Shown here: piece after piece, positions 47,054 to 56,216 of the stretch
Layout of the letters: each line of letters starts with the position of its first letter
Position numbering within the stretch: position 1 is the stretch's first letter
Source of the DNA: Burkholderia pyrrocinia
GTDB taxonomy: Bacteria; Pseudomonadota; Gammaproteobacteria; Burkholderiales; Burkholderiaceae
Assembly (NCBI RefSeq): GCF_022809715.1
Contig: NZ_CP094460.1
Coordinates: 868,001 to 932,000 of the forward strand
Direction of reading: 5' to 3'
DNA length: 64,000 nt
Program-made: the position numbers and the translations under genes
The notes under the pieces: generated by a model
Database searches by the model: none
Told to the model about the DNA's origin: nothing
The model's input: only the letters and a program-made list of their open reading frames with translations

Positions 47054-47956
47054 TCACCGCAGCCCCTTGCGTCGCGCCGAATCGCGCAGGCAGTCGAGCA
47101 GCATCGCCGCGGCCGGCGTCAGCGGGCTGTCGCGGCGCGTGACGACCTGCACCGACACGGCCGGCAAACGCTCGCGAATCGGCAGCACCGTCAACTGATC
47201 GCGTGCCCACTCGCCCTGAAGCAGTTGCTCGGGCATCGACGCGATCAGGTCGCAACCCGTCATCAGGCTGTGCGCGAGCCCGAAGCTCGGGCATTCGACG
47301 ATGCGCGCCGGCACCGGCAACCCGTGCGCGACGAACGAATTGAACAGCGCCTGCGTCGAGCTTTCCGGTGACGGATTCATCAGCCAGTCGGCCTCGACGA
47401 GATCGGCGAGCGACGTGGCCGACGCGAGCGGATGCTCGTTGCGCGCGACGATCAGCGAGCGGCTCGCATAAAGCTCCGCATGATCGAACTCGGCCGCCAG
47501 CAATTCGGGCACGACGACAGCCACCGCAAAATCGAGCGAGCCGTCGTGCAGGCGCGGCAGCGCCACGCCCGGAAACCCTTCGATCAGGTTGACGCGCGCC
47601 ACCGGAAAGCGGCGCCGGAACGCGCGAAACGCATCGGGCAGGATCGTCACCGCGGCGGCCGGCGTGATCGCCGCCGCGACGGAGCCCGTCGTCGCCCCCT
47701 GCGCCTGCTCGATGTCGTCGCGAGCGCGCTGCATCTCGGCGACGATCAGCCGCGCGCGCACCTGCAATTGCTGGCCGAACGCGGTGAGCTGCACGCCGCG
47801 CGCGGTGCGCACGACGAGCGACACGCCGAGCGCGATCTCCAGCTCCTTGACCGCCTTCGTCAGCGCCGCCGGCGACACGTTCAGGCGGCGCGCGGCCGCG
47901 CGAATGCTCCCCTCTTCCGCGACGGTGACGAACGCTTTCAGCTGATGGTATTTCAT
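47054..47956 (-). CDS. LysR-family transcriptional regulator
   Basis: 300 aa: MKYHQLKAFVTVAEEGSIRAAARRLNVSPAALTKAVKELEIALGVSLVVRTARGVQLT is the HTH, with an effector domain after it (NLIEGFPGVALPRLHDGSLDFAVAV). It is divergent from the M20 amidohydrolase/MHS transporter pair (183-bp gap), the usual arrangement for control of a catabolic pair. Confidence 0.93.
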   Translation of the reverse strand: MKYHQLKAFVTVAEEGSIRAAARRLNVSPAALTKAVKELEIALGVSLVVRTARGVQLTAFGQQLQVRARLIVAEMQRARDDIEQAQGATTGSVAAAITPAAAVTILPDAFRAFRRRFPVARVNLIEGFPGVALPRLHDGSLDFAVAVVVPELLAAEFDHAELYASRSLIVARNEHPLASATSLADLVEADWLMNPSPESSTQALFNSFVAHGLPVPARIVECPSFGLAHSLMTGCDLIASMPEQLLQGEWARDQLTVLPIRERLPAVSVQVVTRRDSPLTPAAAMLLDCLRDSARRKGLR

Positions 47957-48138
47957 GGCGGCGATGCGTGATCCGTGGAAACCCGGTACCCGGCCGTACG
48001 CGCCGGTTCAGGGTATTCCCGAGCGGCAACCGGTGGTGAGCACCAAAGCAATTTAGCAGCTTCTGGTGCGCAAAAGAAATTTATATGCTTGCACGTCATA
48101 TGCGCGTCAAACGCCCCACCGGTCCCACAGGAGACACC

Positions 48139-49323
48139 ATGTTGCAAGCCGTGAACCCCGTCATCCCCGGCATCGCCGCGATCGCCCCCGAGCTGGTCGA
48201 GGTGCGCCGCCGCATCCACGCTCATCCCGAACTCGCGTTCGAAGAGACGCTCACGAGCGATCTCGTCGCCGAGCTGCTCACCGGCTGGGGTTATGAAGTG
48301 CATCGCGGCATCGGCAAGACGGGCGTCGTCGGCGTGCTGCGCGAAGGACAAGGCACACGCACGGTCGGCCTGCGCGCCGACATGGACGCGCTGCCGCTCG
48401 CGGAAGCCACGGGCTTGCCGTACGCGAGCCGCCACGCTAACAAGATGCACGCATGCGGCCACGACGGTCACACCGCGATGCTGTTGTGCGCGGCGCGCCA
48501 CCTCGCGGCGACGCGCCAGTTCTCCGGCACGCTGAACCTGATCTTCCAGCCGGCCGAGGAAAACTTCGGCGGCGCGAAGGCGATGATGGACGACGGCCTG
48601 TTCGACCGCTTCCCGTGCGATGCGATCTTCGCGATCCACAACATGCCGGGCCGCGCGGCCGGCGACATGGCCTTCCGCACCGGCGCCGCGATGGCGTCGG
48701 CCGACCGCGTGACGATCACGCTGCGCGGCGTCGGCGGCCACGGCGCGATGCCGCATTTCGCGCGCGATCCGATGTCGGCCGCGGGCAGCATCATGGTCGC
48801 GCTGCAGACGATCGTCGCGCGCGAGGTCGACGCGCAGCATGCGGCCGTGATCACGGTCGGCAGCGTGCAGGCCGGCGAGACGTTCAACATCATTCCCGAA
48901 ACCGTCGTGATGAAGCTGTCGGTGCGCGCGCTGAACGCCGACGTGCGTGCGCTGCTCGCGCGCCGCATCGAAGCGCTCGTGAAAGGCCAGGCGGAAAGCT
49001 TCGGCATCGCCGCGGAAGTCGACTACGACTACGGCTACCCGGTGCTCGTCAACCACGCGGAACCGACCGCGTTCGCGGCCGACATCGCGCGCCGGATGCT
49101 CGGCGCCGAGCGGGTCGAAACCGAGGCCGCACCGCTGATGGGCAGCGAGGATTTCGCATTCATGCTGGAAGCGCGCCCCGGCTGCTATGCATTCATCGGC
49201 AACGGGATCGGCAGCAAGGGCGGCTGCATGGTGCACAACCCCGGCTACGACTTCAACGACGACATCCTCGCGATCGGCGCGAGCTACTGGGTTCGCGTCG
49301 CCGAAGCCTGGCTCGCGGCCTGA
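48139..49323 (+). CDS. M20-family amidohydrolase (hippurate hydrolase-like)
   Basis: 394-aa metallohydrolase cleaving N-acyl amino acids or similar amides. The motifs are RRRIHAHPELAFEE, GLRADMDALPL, HACGHDGHTAMLL (metal His/Asp), FQPAEENFGGAKAMMDDGLF (catalytic Glu pair) and PLMGSEDFAFML. This is the Cys-His aminoacylase/IAA-amino acid hydrolase layout, with the metal-binding Cys of HACGHDGH. AGGAGA precedes ATG 48139. It is followed after 43 bp by an MHS transporter likely to import its substrate. Confidence 0.92.
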   Translation: MLQAVNPVIPGIAAIAPELVEVRRRIHAHPELAFEETLTSDLVAELLTGWGYEVHRGIGKTGVVGVLREGQGTRTVGLRADMDALPLAEATGLPYASRHANKMHACGHDGHTAMLLCAARHLAATRQFSGTLNLIFQPAEENFGGAKAMMDDGLFDRFPCDAIFAIHNMPGRAAGDMAFRTGAAMASADRVTITLRGVGGHGAMPHFARDPMSAAGSIMVALQTIVAREVDAQHAAVITVGSVQAGETFNIIPETVVMKLSVRALNADVRALLARRIEALVKGQAESFGIAAEVDYDYGYPVLVNHAEPTAFAADIARRMLGAERVETEAAPLMGSEDFAFMLEARPGCYAFIGNGIGSKGGCMVHNPGYDFNDDILAIGASYWVRVAEAWLAA

Positions 49324-49366
49324 CGGCCCTTCACCACGCAGTTTCGCGCTTACCCGGGGGAATCCC

Positions 49367-50686
49367 ATGGAAACGTCTGCCCTTCCGTTCGCCGGCACGC
49401 CGGCCGATGCCCGCGCCGCCGCGAAGAAACGCCGGCTGATCGCGGCCGCCGCCGTCGGCAACGCGCTCGAGTTCTACGACTTCACGGTCTACAGCTTCTT
49501 CGCGATCCTGATCGGCAAGCTGTTCTTCCCGGTGCATTCGTCGTTCGGACAGCTGATGCTCGCGGTCGCGAGCTTCGGCGTCGGCTTCGTCACGCGTCCG
49601 CTCGGCGGGCTCGTGATCGGCATGTATGCCGACCGCGCGGGCCGCAAGAAGGCGATGATCCTGACGCTGCTGCTGATGGCGCTCGGCACCGCGATGATCG
49701 CGGTCACGCCGACCTTCGCGCAGATCGGCCTCGCGGCGCCGCTGCTGCTCGTGCTCGCGCGCCTGCTGCAGGGGTTCGCGTCGGGCGGCGAAGTCGGCGC
49801 GTCGACGACGCTGCTGCTCGAACAGGCGCCGCAGCATCGACGCGGCTTCTACGCGTCGTTCCAGTTCTCCAGCCAGGGGCTCGCCGCGCTTGCGGGCGCG
49901 CTCACCGGCGTCGCGCTGACGTCGACGCTGAATGCCGCGCAGCTCGAAAGCTGGGGCTGGCGCGTGCCGTTCATCATCGGCACGCTGTTCGTGCCGATCG
50001 GCTATTGGTTGCGCCGCACCGTCGAGGAAGTGCCGGCCGCTACGCCTGCCGCCGCGCACGACGAGCCGGTCGCGTCGCTGCCGCTCGCCGACGTGCTGCG
50101 CCATCACGGCAAGGCCGTGTTCGCGGGCCTCGGCGTGACGATCGGCGGCACGTCGATCCACTACATCATCGTGTTCTACATGGCGATCTACGGCGTGCAG
50201 GTGCTGCACCTGCCGACCTGGCTGTCGATGACGGCCGGCTGCGTCGCCGGCGCGATCCTGATGTTCGTGACGCCGATCGGCGGCCACCTGTCCGACGTGT
50301 ACGGGCGCAACCGGATCGTCTGGTGGACGCGCATCGTGCTGATGGCCGCGATCTACCCGGCGTTCATCGCGCTGAACCGCTGGCCGGGCGCCGCGTCGCT
50401 GCTGTCGATCATCGCGGCGCTGTCGATCGTGCATGCGATCAACATCGGCGCAACGGGTGCGATGCTCGGCGAACTGTTCCCGCGTGCGGTGCGCGCGACC
50501 GGCGGCGCGCTCGTGTACAGCGTCGGCGTCGCGATCTTCGGCGGCTTCGCGCAGTTCTTCGTCACGTGGCTGATCGCGGCAACCGGCAACCCGAATGCAC
50601 CCGCTTGGTATGCGATCGGCTGCGGCGTGCTCACGCTGCTCGCGATACGTTGCATGGACGAAAAGGCCGGGAAGTCGCTCGATTGA
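49367..50686 (+). CDS. MHS-type (metabolite:H+ symporter) MFS transporter
   Basis: 439 aa with 12 membrane helices. AAAVGNALEFYDFTVYSFFAILIGKLFFP is the ShiA/ProP-type N-terminus with the Glu-Phe-Tyr-Asp motif. GVGFVTRPLGGLVIGMYADRAGRKKAMILTLLLMALGTAMI (motif A) and LLQGFASGGEVGASTTLLLEQAP follow. GGGGGAA precedes ATG 49367. Together with the amidohydrolase and divergent LysR gene it forms an uptake-and-hydrolysis unit for an unknown N-acylated or amide substrate. Confidence 0.92.
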   Translation: METSALPFAGTPADARAAAKKRRLIAAAAVGNALEFYDFTVYSFFAILIGKLFFPVHSSFGQLMLAVASFGVGFVTRPLGGLVIGMYADRAGRKKAMILTLLLMALGTAMIAVTPTFAQIGLAAPLLLVLARLLQGFASGGEVGASTTLLLEQAPQHRRGFYASFQFSSQGLAALAGALTGVALTSTLNAAQLESWGWRVPFIIGTLFVPIGYWLRRTVEEVPAATPAAAHDEPVASLPLADVLRHHGKAVFAGLGVTIGGTSIHYIIVFYMAIYGVQVLHLPTWLSMTAGCVAGAILMFVTPIGGHLSDVYGRNRIVWWTRIVLMAAIYPAFIALNRWPGAASLLSIIAALSIVHAINIGATGAMLGELFPRAVRATGGALVYSVGVAIFGGFAQFFVTWLIAATGNPNAPAWYAIGCGVLTLLAIRCMDEKAGKSLD

Positions 50687-50747
50687 GCGGCGGCCGATGC
50701 ACGGCACGCGATTGACGCGGTGCGTGCGCGTCGGGCATGATCGCTCC

Positions 50748-50834
50748 ATGCGCCACGCCACGACCACTTCTTCGACCACGACGCGCACGACCGCCTTCGG
50801 CGGGCTCGTGCGGCAAGTGCGCGCAAGGTCGTAG
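50748..50834 (+). CDS. putative Thr-rich leader peptide
   Basis: A 28-codon ORF, MRHATTTSSTTTRTTAFGG..., with eight Thr codons in its first 15, six of them in two runs of three. A TTGACG / CATGAT promoter (50712-50717, 50736-50741, 18-bp spacing) would start transcription at or next to its ATG. A stable hairpin (CGGACGGAG/CTCCGTCCG, 50867-50895) lies between it and the next gene. The form is that of an amino-acid attenuation peptide, but the hairpin has no U run and the downstream gene is not a Thr gene. Confidence 0.3.
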   Translation: MRHATTTSSTTTRTTAFGGLVRQVRARS

Positions 50835-50918
50835 CGCCACCGATTCCTCACAGGCCCCGCCGGTTCCGGACGGAGTCTTTCCGCTTCTCCGTCCGTACCG
50901 GTCACTCAGGAGAATGCG

Positions 50919-51461
50919 ATGTCCGAAGCCCCTTCCCCCAAACGCGCGCTGCTCGTCGTCGACATGCAGGTCGGGCTGTTTCATGGCCTCGATCGTCCGC
51001 ACGACGGCGACCGTGTGCTCGCGAACATCAACCGGCTGATCGGCTGCGCACACGAAGCCGGTGCGCCCGTGTTCGCCGTGCGTCACACCGGGCCCGCCGG
51101 CTCGCCGATTGCACCCGGCTCGCCGCTCACAGCACTGCTGCCGGAACTCGCGATCGATCCCGCGCGCGATACCGTGTTCGACAAGACGCGGCCGAGCTGC
51201 TTCGCGGGCACACGACTCGCCGAGTGGCTGCGCGCGGCCAACATCGGAGAACTCGTCGTCACCGGGATGAAGACGCAGTACTGCGTCGATACGACCTGCC
51301 GCGCGGCCGCCGATCTCGGCTTTCGAGCGGTGCTCGTTGCCGACGCGCACACCTGCATGGATACGCCGGCCCTGTCGGCCGAGCGGATCGTCGCGCATCA
51401 CAATGCGACGCTCGACGGCCCGTTCGCGATGCTGACGACGACCGACGCGTGCGTGTTCTGA
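50919..51461 (+). CDS. isochorismatase-like cysteine hydrolase
   Basis: 180 aa of the isochorismatase superfamily (nicotinamidase-like). Catalytic Asp is in RALLVVDMQVGLF (residue about 15), Lys in TVFDKTRPSCF, and the nucleophile Cys in VVTGMKTQYCVDTTCRAAADLG. The cis-peptide region before it is intact. The substrate is not determinable. AGGAGAATGCG precedes ATG 50919. Single gene with an unusual 5' leader (hairpin and Thr-rich ORF). Confidence 0.9.
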   Translation: MSEAPSPKRALLVVDMQVGLFHGLDRPHDGDRVLANINRLIGCAHEAGAPVFAVRHTGPAGSPIAPGSPLTALLPELAIDPARDTVFDKTRPSCFAGTRLAEWLRAANIGELVVTGMKTQYCVDTTCRAAADLGFRAVLVADAHTCMDTPALSAERIVAHHNATLDGPFAMLTTTDACVF

Positions 51462-51490
51462 CCGGCACCAGCCTCACGCCGTAAACGCAA

Positions 51491-51521
51491 CAACGCACGG
51501 ACGATTACCGCCCGTGCGTTG
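51491..51521. terminator. inverted repeat between convergent genes
   Basis: CAACGCACGG and CCGTGCGTTG, perfect 10-bp arms with an 11-base loop. T-rich sequence follows only weakly on either side; it probably ends both the hydrolase and the porin transcripts. Confidence 0.6.
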
Positions 51522-51538
51522 CTTGGTAGCTACCCCGC

Positions 51539-52642
51539 TCAGAACGTATGCATCATCCCCACATACGCCCCCGTCTGCGACTCGCCCGTCAGCGGGCTCG
51601 TGCCCGACGTCGCGTCGCGCGGCGTCGCGAGCAGCGAGAAGTTCGAGTTGCCGCCGTTGCGCACGTACGCGACCGTACCGTACAGGAACGTGCGCTTCGA
51701 CAGGTTGTACGTGGTGCCGAGCACGTACATCATCGCGTGGCCCGACGGATCGTGCGACGCATCGCCGCCGCCGTCGCCGACCTTCACGTAGTACCCGCCG
51801 CCCGTCACCGCCCACTGCGGCGTCGCGGTGTAGGTCGCGCCGAGCCAGTAGTGATCGGCGCGATCGGCGACACCGGCCGGGCTGTCCGGCGCCTGGTAGT
51901 GCGTATACGCGCCCTGGATCTTGAACTTCGACACCTTCACGTTCGCGCCGACGAAATACTCGCGCGACGCGGTGAAGATGTTGCTGAACTTGCCGTTGTT
52001 GTCGCGCAGTTCGTCGTAGATGCCGCGCACGTCGAGCACCGGCGAGTGGTACGAGATCATGATCCCGTCCGAGCGGCCGAAATCGTCGGCGGCGCCGTAG
52101 TTGAAGCCGCGCGACTGGTTGCCGAACGCGTATTGCGCCTGCACGTCGAAGCCGCCGATCACCGGGCTGTGATATTCGATGTTGTTGCTGCTTTGCTGCC
52201 AGTTGCGGCCGCGCACGAGCGATGCCGACGAAAACGCCTGCTGCACGAACGGATCGAATTCCCACACGCCGTCGCTGTCGATGAACAGGTTGCGGCCGGC
52301 CTGCAGCTGGCCCCACGTGTCGCTCTTCAGGCCGACATACGCGCGCCGCGACCACATGCGGCCGCCGCCGGTCTGGCCGTTCATCACCTGGAACGCGGTT
52401 TCGAGGTTGAAGACCGTCGACAGCCCGCCGCCCAGATCCTCGATGCCCTTCAGCCCGAACATGCTGGTGCCCCAGTCGCCGCTTTCCGCGCTCCAGCGCG
52501 ACTTGCTGCCGTTCGGCGTCGCGATGTGGTTCAGGTATTCGACGCCGCCGTCGACACGGCCGTAAAGCGTCACGCTCGTTTGTGCAAAAGCGGCCGCCGG
52601 TGTGGCGGCCGCGATCAGCCATGCGAAATGTTTGAGTCGCAA
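51539..52642 (-). CDS. Gram-negative porin (OmpC-like)
   Basis: 367-aa outer-membrane trimeric porin. A signal peptide, MRLKHFAWLIAAATPAAAFA, is followed by QTSVTLYGRVDGGVEYLN, the standard Burkholderia porin N-terminus. The chain ends in YVGMMHTF with the terminal Phe needed for barrel assembly. Strand-like repeats (GLKGIEDLGGGLSTVFNLE, RRAYVGLKSDTWGQLQAGR) run through it. Same strand as the glucose dehydrogenase operon, 63 bp after doxX. Confidence 0.94.
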   Translation of the reverse strand: MRLKHFAWLIAAATPAAAFAQTSVTLYGRVDGGVEYLNHIATPNGSKSRWSAESGDWGTSMFGLKGIEDLGGGLSTVFNLETAFQVMNGQTGGGRMWSRRAYVGLKSDTWGQLQAGRNLFIDSDGVWEFDPFVQQAFSSASLVRGRNWQQSSNNIEYHSPVIGGFDVQAQYAFGNQSRGFNYGAADDFGRSDGIMISYHSPVLDVRGIYDELRDNNGKFSNIFTASREYFVGANVKVSKFKIQGAYTHYQAPDSPAGVADRADHYWLGATYTATPQWAVTGGGYYVKVGDGGGDASHDPSGHAMMYVLGTTYNLSKRTFLYGTVAYVRNGGNSNFSLLATPRDATSGTSPLTGESQTGAYVGMMHTF

Positions 52643-52705
52643 AATGATGCCCCCTCGGAGTCTCGACCTTCCAGCGCGCGCCCCATGCGCGCGCCACGGG
52701 CCCGT

Positions 52706-53125
52706 TTATCCGCGATCGATCGAAAAACGTCCGGGGCCCGCCGCGCAGAGCGCGAGCAGGCCGCCCGAGATCGCGATGTTCTTGTAGAAATGAATCATGT
52801 TGTTGATCTGCTCGCCGCCCGTCATCGTCCAGTAGTGGTGGCCGATGATGGCGGTGCCGATCGTATACAGCGCAAGCAGCAGCGCGAGCGGCCGCGTCTG
52901 GAAGCCGGCCAGGATCGCGACCCCGGCGAACAGCTCCATCGCGACGGAGATGGCCGCGGACACGATCGGCGCGGGTGCGCCTTCCGAACCCATGAACGCG
53001 ATGGTACCGGGGAAGTCGACGATCTTCTTCCAGCCGAACATCACGAACAGGATCATGAGCAGGATCCGGGCAAGCAGCAGCAGCACATCGCGCTGGGACG
53101 CGAGAAACGGTTGATTCGGTGTCAT
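52706..53125 (-). CDS. DoxX-family membrane protein
   Basis: 139 aa with four membrane helices: LLLLARILLMILFVMFGWKKIVDF (helix 1, the DoxX signature RILLxxLFxxFGxxKI), GAPAPIVSAAISVAMELFAGVAILAGF, LALLLALYTIGTAIIGHHYW and IHFYKNIAISGGLLALCAAG. The ATG at 53125 is chosen. It lies 191 bp downstream of the cytochrome c subunit of glucose dehydrogenase on the same strand; a role as a quinone/electron-transfer partner is suggested only by position. Confidence 0.88.
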   Translation of the reverse strand: MTPNQPFLASQRDVLLLLARILLMILFVMFGWKKIVDFPGTIAFMGSEGAPAPIVSAAISVAMELFAGVAILAGFQTRPLALLLALYTIGTAIIGHHYWTMTGGEQINNMIHFYKNIAISGGLLALCAAGPGRFSIDRG

Positions 53126-53316
53126 GGTGTCGATCAACGAAAAACGATGCGCGGCTCGCGCACCGGATTGCCAATGAACCGGGACGGGCAGCCGCCTGCA
53201 CTGCCCGCCCCGCTCTGCAACAACCGGCATCGGGGTCCGCCCGATGTGCTGTGCCCCTCCTCTCGTTCGATGCCGCTCTTCTTCGATGTTGCGCTGCGAC
53301 GCCGTCGCGCGCCGCG

Positions 53317-54594
53317 TCAACGCAGCTTCGCGACGTCCTGCTCGGTCACCTTCGCGGCCGGATTGCCGAACTGCCCGGTCAGGTAGTTCGTCAGCGCGGC
53401 GATCTGCGCATCCGACAGCTCGTGGCGGAACGCCGGCATCCCGACGTCCTCGCTGCCGGCCTTGCGCTGCACGCCGTTCAGGATCACCTGCACGAGGTTG
53501 GTCGGATTCGGTGCGCCGACCGTCGAGTTGTGGAACAGCGGCGGGTAATACCCGTCCGGCGTGCCCTTGCCCTGCATCTGGTGGCAGGTCGCGCAGTTGC
53601 CGAGATACAGCCGCGCCGGATCGATGCCCGACGACGCGAGCGCGACGCCGCGCAGCTTCAGGCCATCCTCGGCCGGCTTGCCCCACGACGAGCGCGACTG
53701 CTTCGCGTCGCCGCTGGCGACGGCCGGCACCGTGCGGATGTACGTCGAGATCGCGCCGATGTCGGATTCCGTCATCTTCGAGAAGCTGTGCTCGATCGCC
53801 TCGGCCATCGGGCCGGCCGCCTGCGCGACGCCCGGCACGCTGCCGGTGCGCAGGTACTGCACGAGCTGCTGCTGCGTCCAGCCGCCGATCCCCGCGTTCG
53901 GGTCGGACGTGATGTTGTAGCCGTCCCAGCCCGCGAGCACCGAGCCCGACAGGAAGCTGCCGCCCGACTCGTCGAGCGATTTCTCCTGCATCGCGATGCC
54001 GCGCGGCGTGTGGCACGTGCTGCAGTGCGCGAGGCCCTGCACGAGATACGCGCCGCGGTTCCACTCGGCGCTCTGTGCCGGCTTCGGCTGGTACACGCCG
54101 TCCTTCAGGAACAGCCAGTTCCAGATCTTCAGCGGCCAGCGCATGCTCAGCAGCGCGGGAATCTCGTTCTTCGGCGGCGCCTGCTTGACCGGTTCGACGC
54201 CGTGCATGAAGTACGCATACAGCGCCTGCACGTCGTCGTCGTTGATCTTCGCGTACGACACGTACGGCATCGCCGGGTACAGGTTGTCGCCGTTCTTCGA
54301 GACGCCGTGGCGCACCGCGCGCTCGAAGTCGTCGAACGTCCAGTTGCCGATGCCCGTATCGGGATCGGGCGTGATGTTGCTCGTGTAGATCTTGCCGAGC
54401 ATCGGCACGGGCATCCCGAGGCCGCCCGCGAACGGCTTGCCGCCCTTCGCGGTGTGGCACGCCATGCAGTCGCCCGCGATCGCGAGGTATGCGCCGCGCT
54501 TGACCTGCGCCGGATCGGCCGCGTCGGCCGCGCGCGCGAGCCCCGGCAGCGCGAGGCAGCCGGCGAGGAGGAAGGTGAGAGTAGATTTCCGCAC
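53317..54594 (-). CDS. FAD-glucose dehydrogenase beta subunit (three-haem cytochrome c)
   Basis: 425 aa: signal peptide MRKSTLTFLLAGCLALPGLARA, then three haem-binding motifs, CMACH (residues about 43-47), CSTCH (about 190) and CATCH (about 330). It anchors the dehydrogenase to the membrane and passes electrons to the quinone pool. The length equals that of the beta subunit of the B. cepacia FAD-GDH complex. The GTG start lies two bases after the alpha-subunit stop, so translation is coupled. Related cytochrome subunits serve gluconate and sorbitol dehydrogenases. Confidence 0.92.
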   Translation of the reverse strand: MRKSTLTFLLAGCLALPGLARAADAADPAQVKRGAYLAIAGDCMACHTAKGGKPFAGGLGMPVPMLGKIYTSNITPDPDTGIGNWTFDDFERAVRHGVSKNGDNLYPAMPYVSYAKINDDDVQALYAYFMHGVEPVKQAPPKNEIPALLSMRWPLKIWNWLFLKDGVYQPKPAQSAEWNRGAYLVQGLAHCSTCHTPRGIAMQEKSLDESGGSFLSGSVLAGWDGYNITSDPNAGIGGWTQQQLVQYLRTGSVPGVAQAAGPMAEAIEHSFSKMTESDIGAISTYIRTVPAVASGDAKQSRSSWGKPAEDGLKLRGVALASSGIDPARLYLGNCATCHQMQGKGTPDGYYPPLFHNSTVGAPNPTNLVQVILNGVQRKAGSEDVGMPAFRHELSDAQIAALTNYLTGQFGNPAAKVTEQDVAKLR

Positions 54595-54596
54595 GG

Positions 54597-56216
54597 TCAG
54601 ACTTCCTTCTTCAGCGTGTCCGACATCCGCAGCGCGAGCGCCGCGATCGTCAGCGTCACGTTTACCGTACCGACGGTCGGCATCGTCGAGCTGCTCGAGA
54701 TGAACAGGTTCGGATGGTCGAACGTGCGGCAGTCCTTGTCGACGACCGAGTCGCGTGCATCCGCGCCCATGATCGTCGCGCCCGTGATGTGGTTGTTCGG
54801 CGCGAACTCGTCGTTGAAGACGACTTCGGTGCCGCCCAGCACCTTCGCGGCCGTCGCATAGACCTCGCGCGTGTGCACGGCGCCGCGCTTCACGTAGTCG
54901 TCGATCGCATACGTGATCTCGGGGCGCGGGATGCCGATCGCGTCGGTGGCCGTCTTGCTCGGCACGATGCGGTTCTCGGGTTGCGGCAGGATTTCGTGGA
55001 AGCAGTCGAACTGCACGTAGCGCGCGGAACGGTCGCGGATCTGCGCGTCGAGCTCCTCGGGCTTCATCAGCTTGCCGCCCTTGAAGATCTTCTGCGTCTC
55101 CTGGTTGATGCGCGACATGTTCGACAGGTGGATCTTCTTCGCGGCTTCGGTCGCGCGGAACGGGCCGTCGCGGAAACCGATCAGCGACGTCATTTCCTGC
55201 GGGCCGCGGCCCGGCCACAGCTTCTCGTTCGCGTAGAACGACACGCCGGTGCCCGGGTGGTCCATCAGGTTGCGGCCGACCATGTCGGAGCTGTTCGCCA
55301 CGCCGTTCGGGAAATCGCGGTTCGCCGACATCAGCAGGATCTTCGGCGTCTCGATGCCGTTCGCCGCAACCACGAAGTACTTGCCTTCGACGCGATGGTC
55401 GGCGCCGGACTTGTCCTTGTAGATCGCCGCGACGATGCGCTTGTTCGGGCCGGTTTCCAGCTTGTAGACGACCGCGTTCTCGATCAGCTTCGCACCGGCC
55501 TGCTCGGCCTTCTCGACGTGCACGATCCCGTTGTACATCGCGCCGATCGGGCAGATCGGCATGCAGTTGTTGTTCCCGCAACAGGTTGGCCGGCCGTCGT
55601 ACGGGCGGCTGTTGCGCGCGACCGGCTCGGTCACCACGTGGAACTTCGGGTCGTAGCCGTTGAGCGCGCTCTTGATCGTCTGCTCGTTGAACGACAACGG
55701 CAGCGGCGGCATCGGGTACGGCTGCCTGCGCGGCGAGTACAGGTCTTCCTCGGGGCCCGGGCCCCACACGCCGAGCTCTTCCTCGGCGCGCTGGTAATAA
55801 TGCTCGAGGTCGTCGTACTGGATCGGCCAGTCGCGGCCGACGCCGTACACGGTCTTCATCTTGAAGTCGTTCGGGATGAAGCGCCACGCGGACGCGGCCC
55901 AGTGCCACGTCGTGCCGCCCACCGCGCGGATGTACTGCGAGTTGAACTTGTGCTCGCCCTTCAGGACCAGGTAGTCGTTCGGCGGGCCGTATTCCGGATG
56001 CGGGGCCCACGGGCTCGACGGGTACGGCGCCATGAAATCGGTCTTGTCGGTCTGATTCCGAAAGCGCTCGACGATTTCCCAGCGCGGCATGCGCGGGCCG
56101 GCTTCCAGCAGGATCACCGACTTGCCCGCCATCGCGAGCTGGTGCGCCACGATCGCGCCTGCGACACCCGATCCGACGACGACGACGTCGGCCTTTTGCG
56201 TATCGGTATCGGCCAT
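54597..56216 (-). CDS. FAD-glucose dehydrogenase alpha subunit (GMC oxidoreductase)
   Basis: 539 aa, identical in length to the B. cepacia catalytic subunit. The FAD site is ADVVVVGSGVAGAIVAHQLAMAGKSVILLEAG. The Cys-rich segment PTCCGNNNCMPICPIGAMY (Cys about 212, 213, 218, 222) is the [3Fe-4S] cluster site special to this dehydrogenase group. The catalytic His/Asn region near the C-terminus is FAPNNHITGATIMG ... PTVGTVNVTLTIAALALRM. It oxidises glucose to gluconolactone in the periplasm, exported with its Tat-signal gamma partner. The ATG overlaps the gamma stop by one base. Confidence 0.94.
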   Translation of the reverse strand: MADTDTQKADVVVVGSGVAGAIVAHQLAMAGKSVILLEAGPRMPRWEIVERFRNQTDKTDFMAPYPSSPWAPHPEYGPPNDYLVLKGEHKFNSQYIRAVGGTTWHWAASAWRFIPNDFKMKTVYGVGRDWPIQYDDLEHYYQRAEEELGVWGPGPEEDLYSPRRQPYPMPPLPLSFNEQTIKSALNGYDPKFHVVTEPVARNSRPYDGRPTCCGNNNCMPICPIGAMYNGIVHVEKAEQAGAKLIENAVVYKLETGPNKRIVAAIYKDKSGADHRVEGKYFVVAANGIETPKILLMSANRDFPNGVANSSDMVGRNLMDHPGTGVSFYANEKLWPGRGPQEMTSLIGFRDGPFRATEAAKKIHLSNMSRINQETQKIFKGGKLMKPEELDAQIRDRSARYVQFDCFHEILPQPENRIVPSKTATDAIGIPRPEITYAIDDYVKRGAVHTREVYATAAKVLGGTEVVFNDEFAPNNHITGATIMGADARDSVVDKDCRTFDHPNLFISSSSTMPTVGTVNVTLTIAALALRMSDTLKKEV

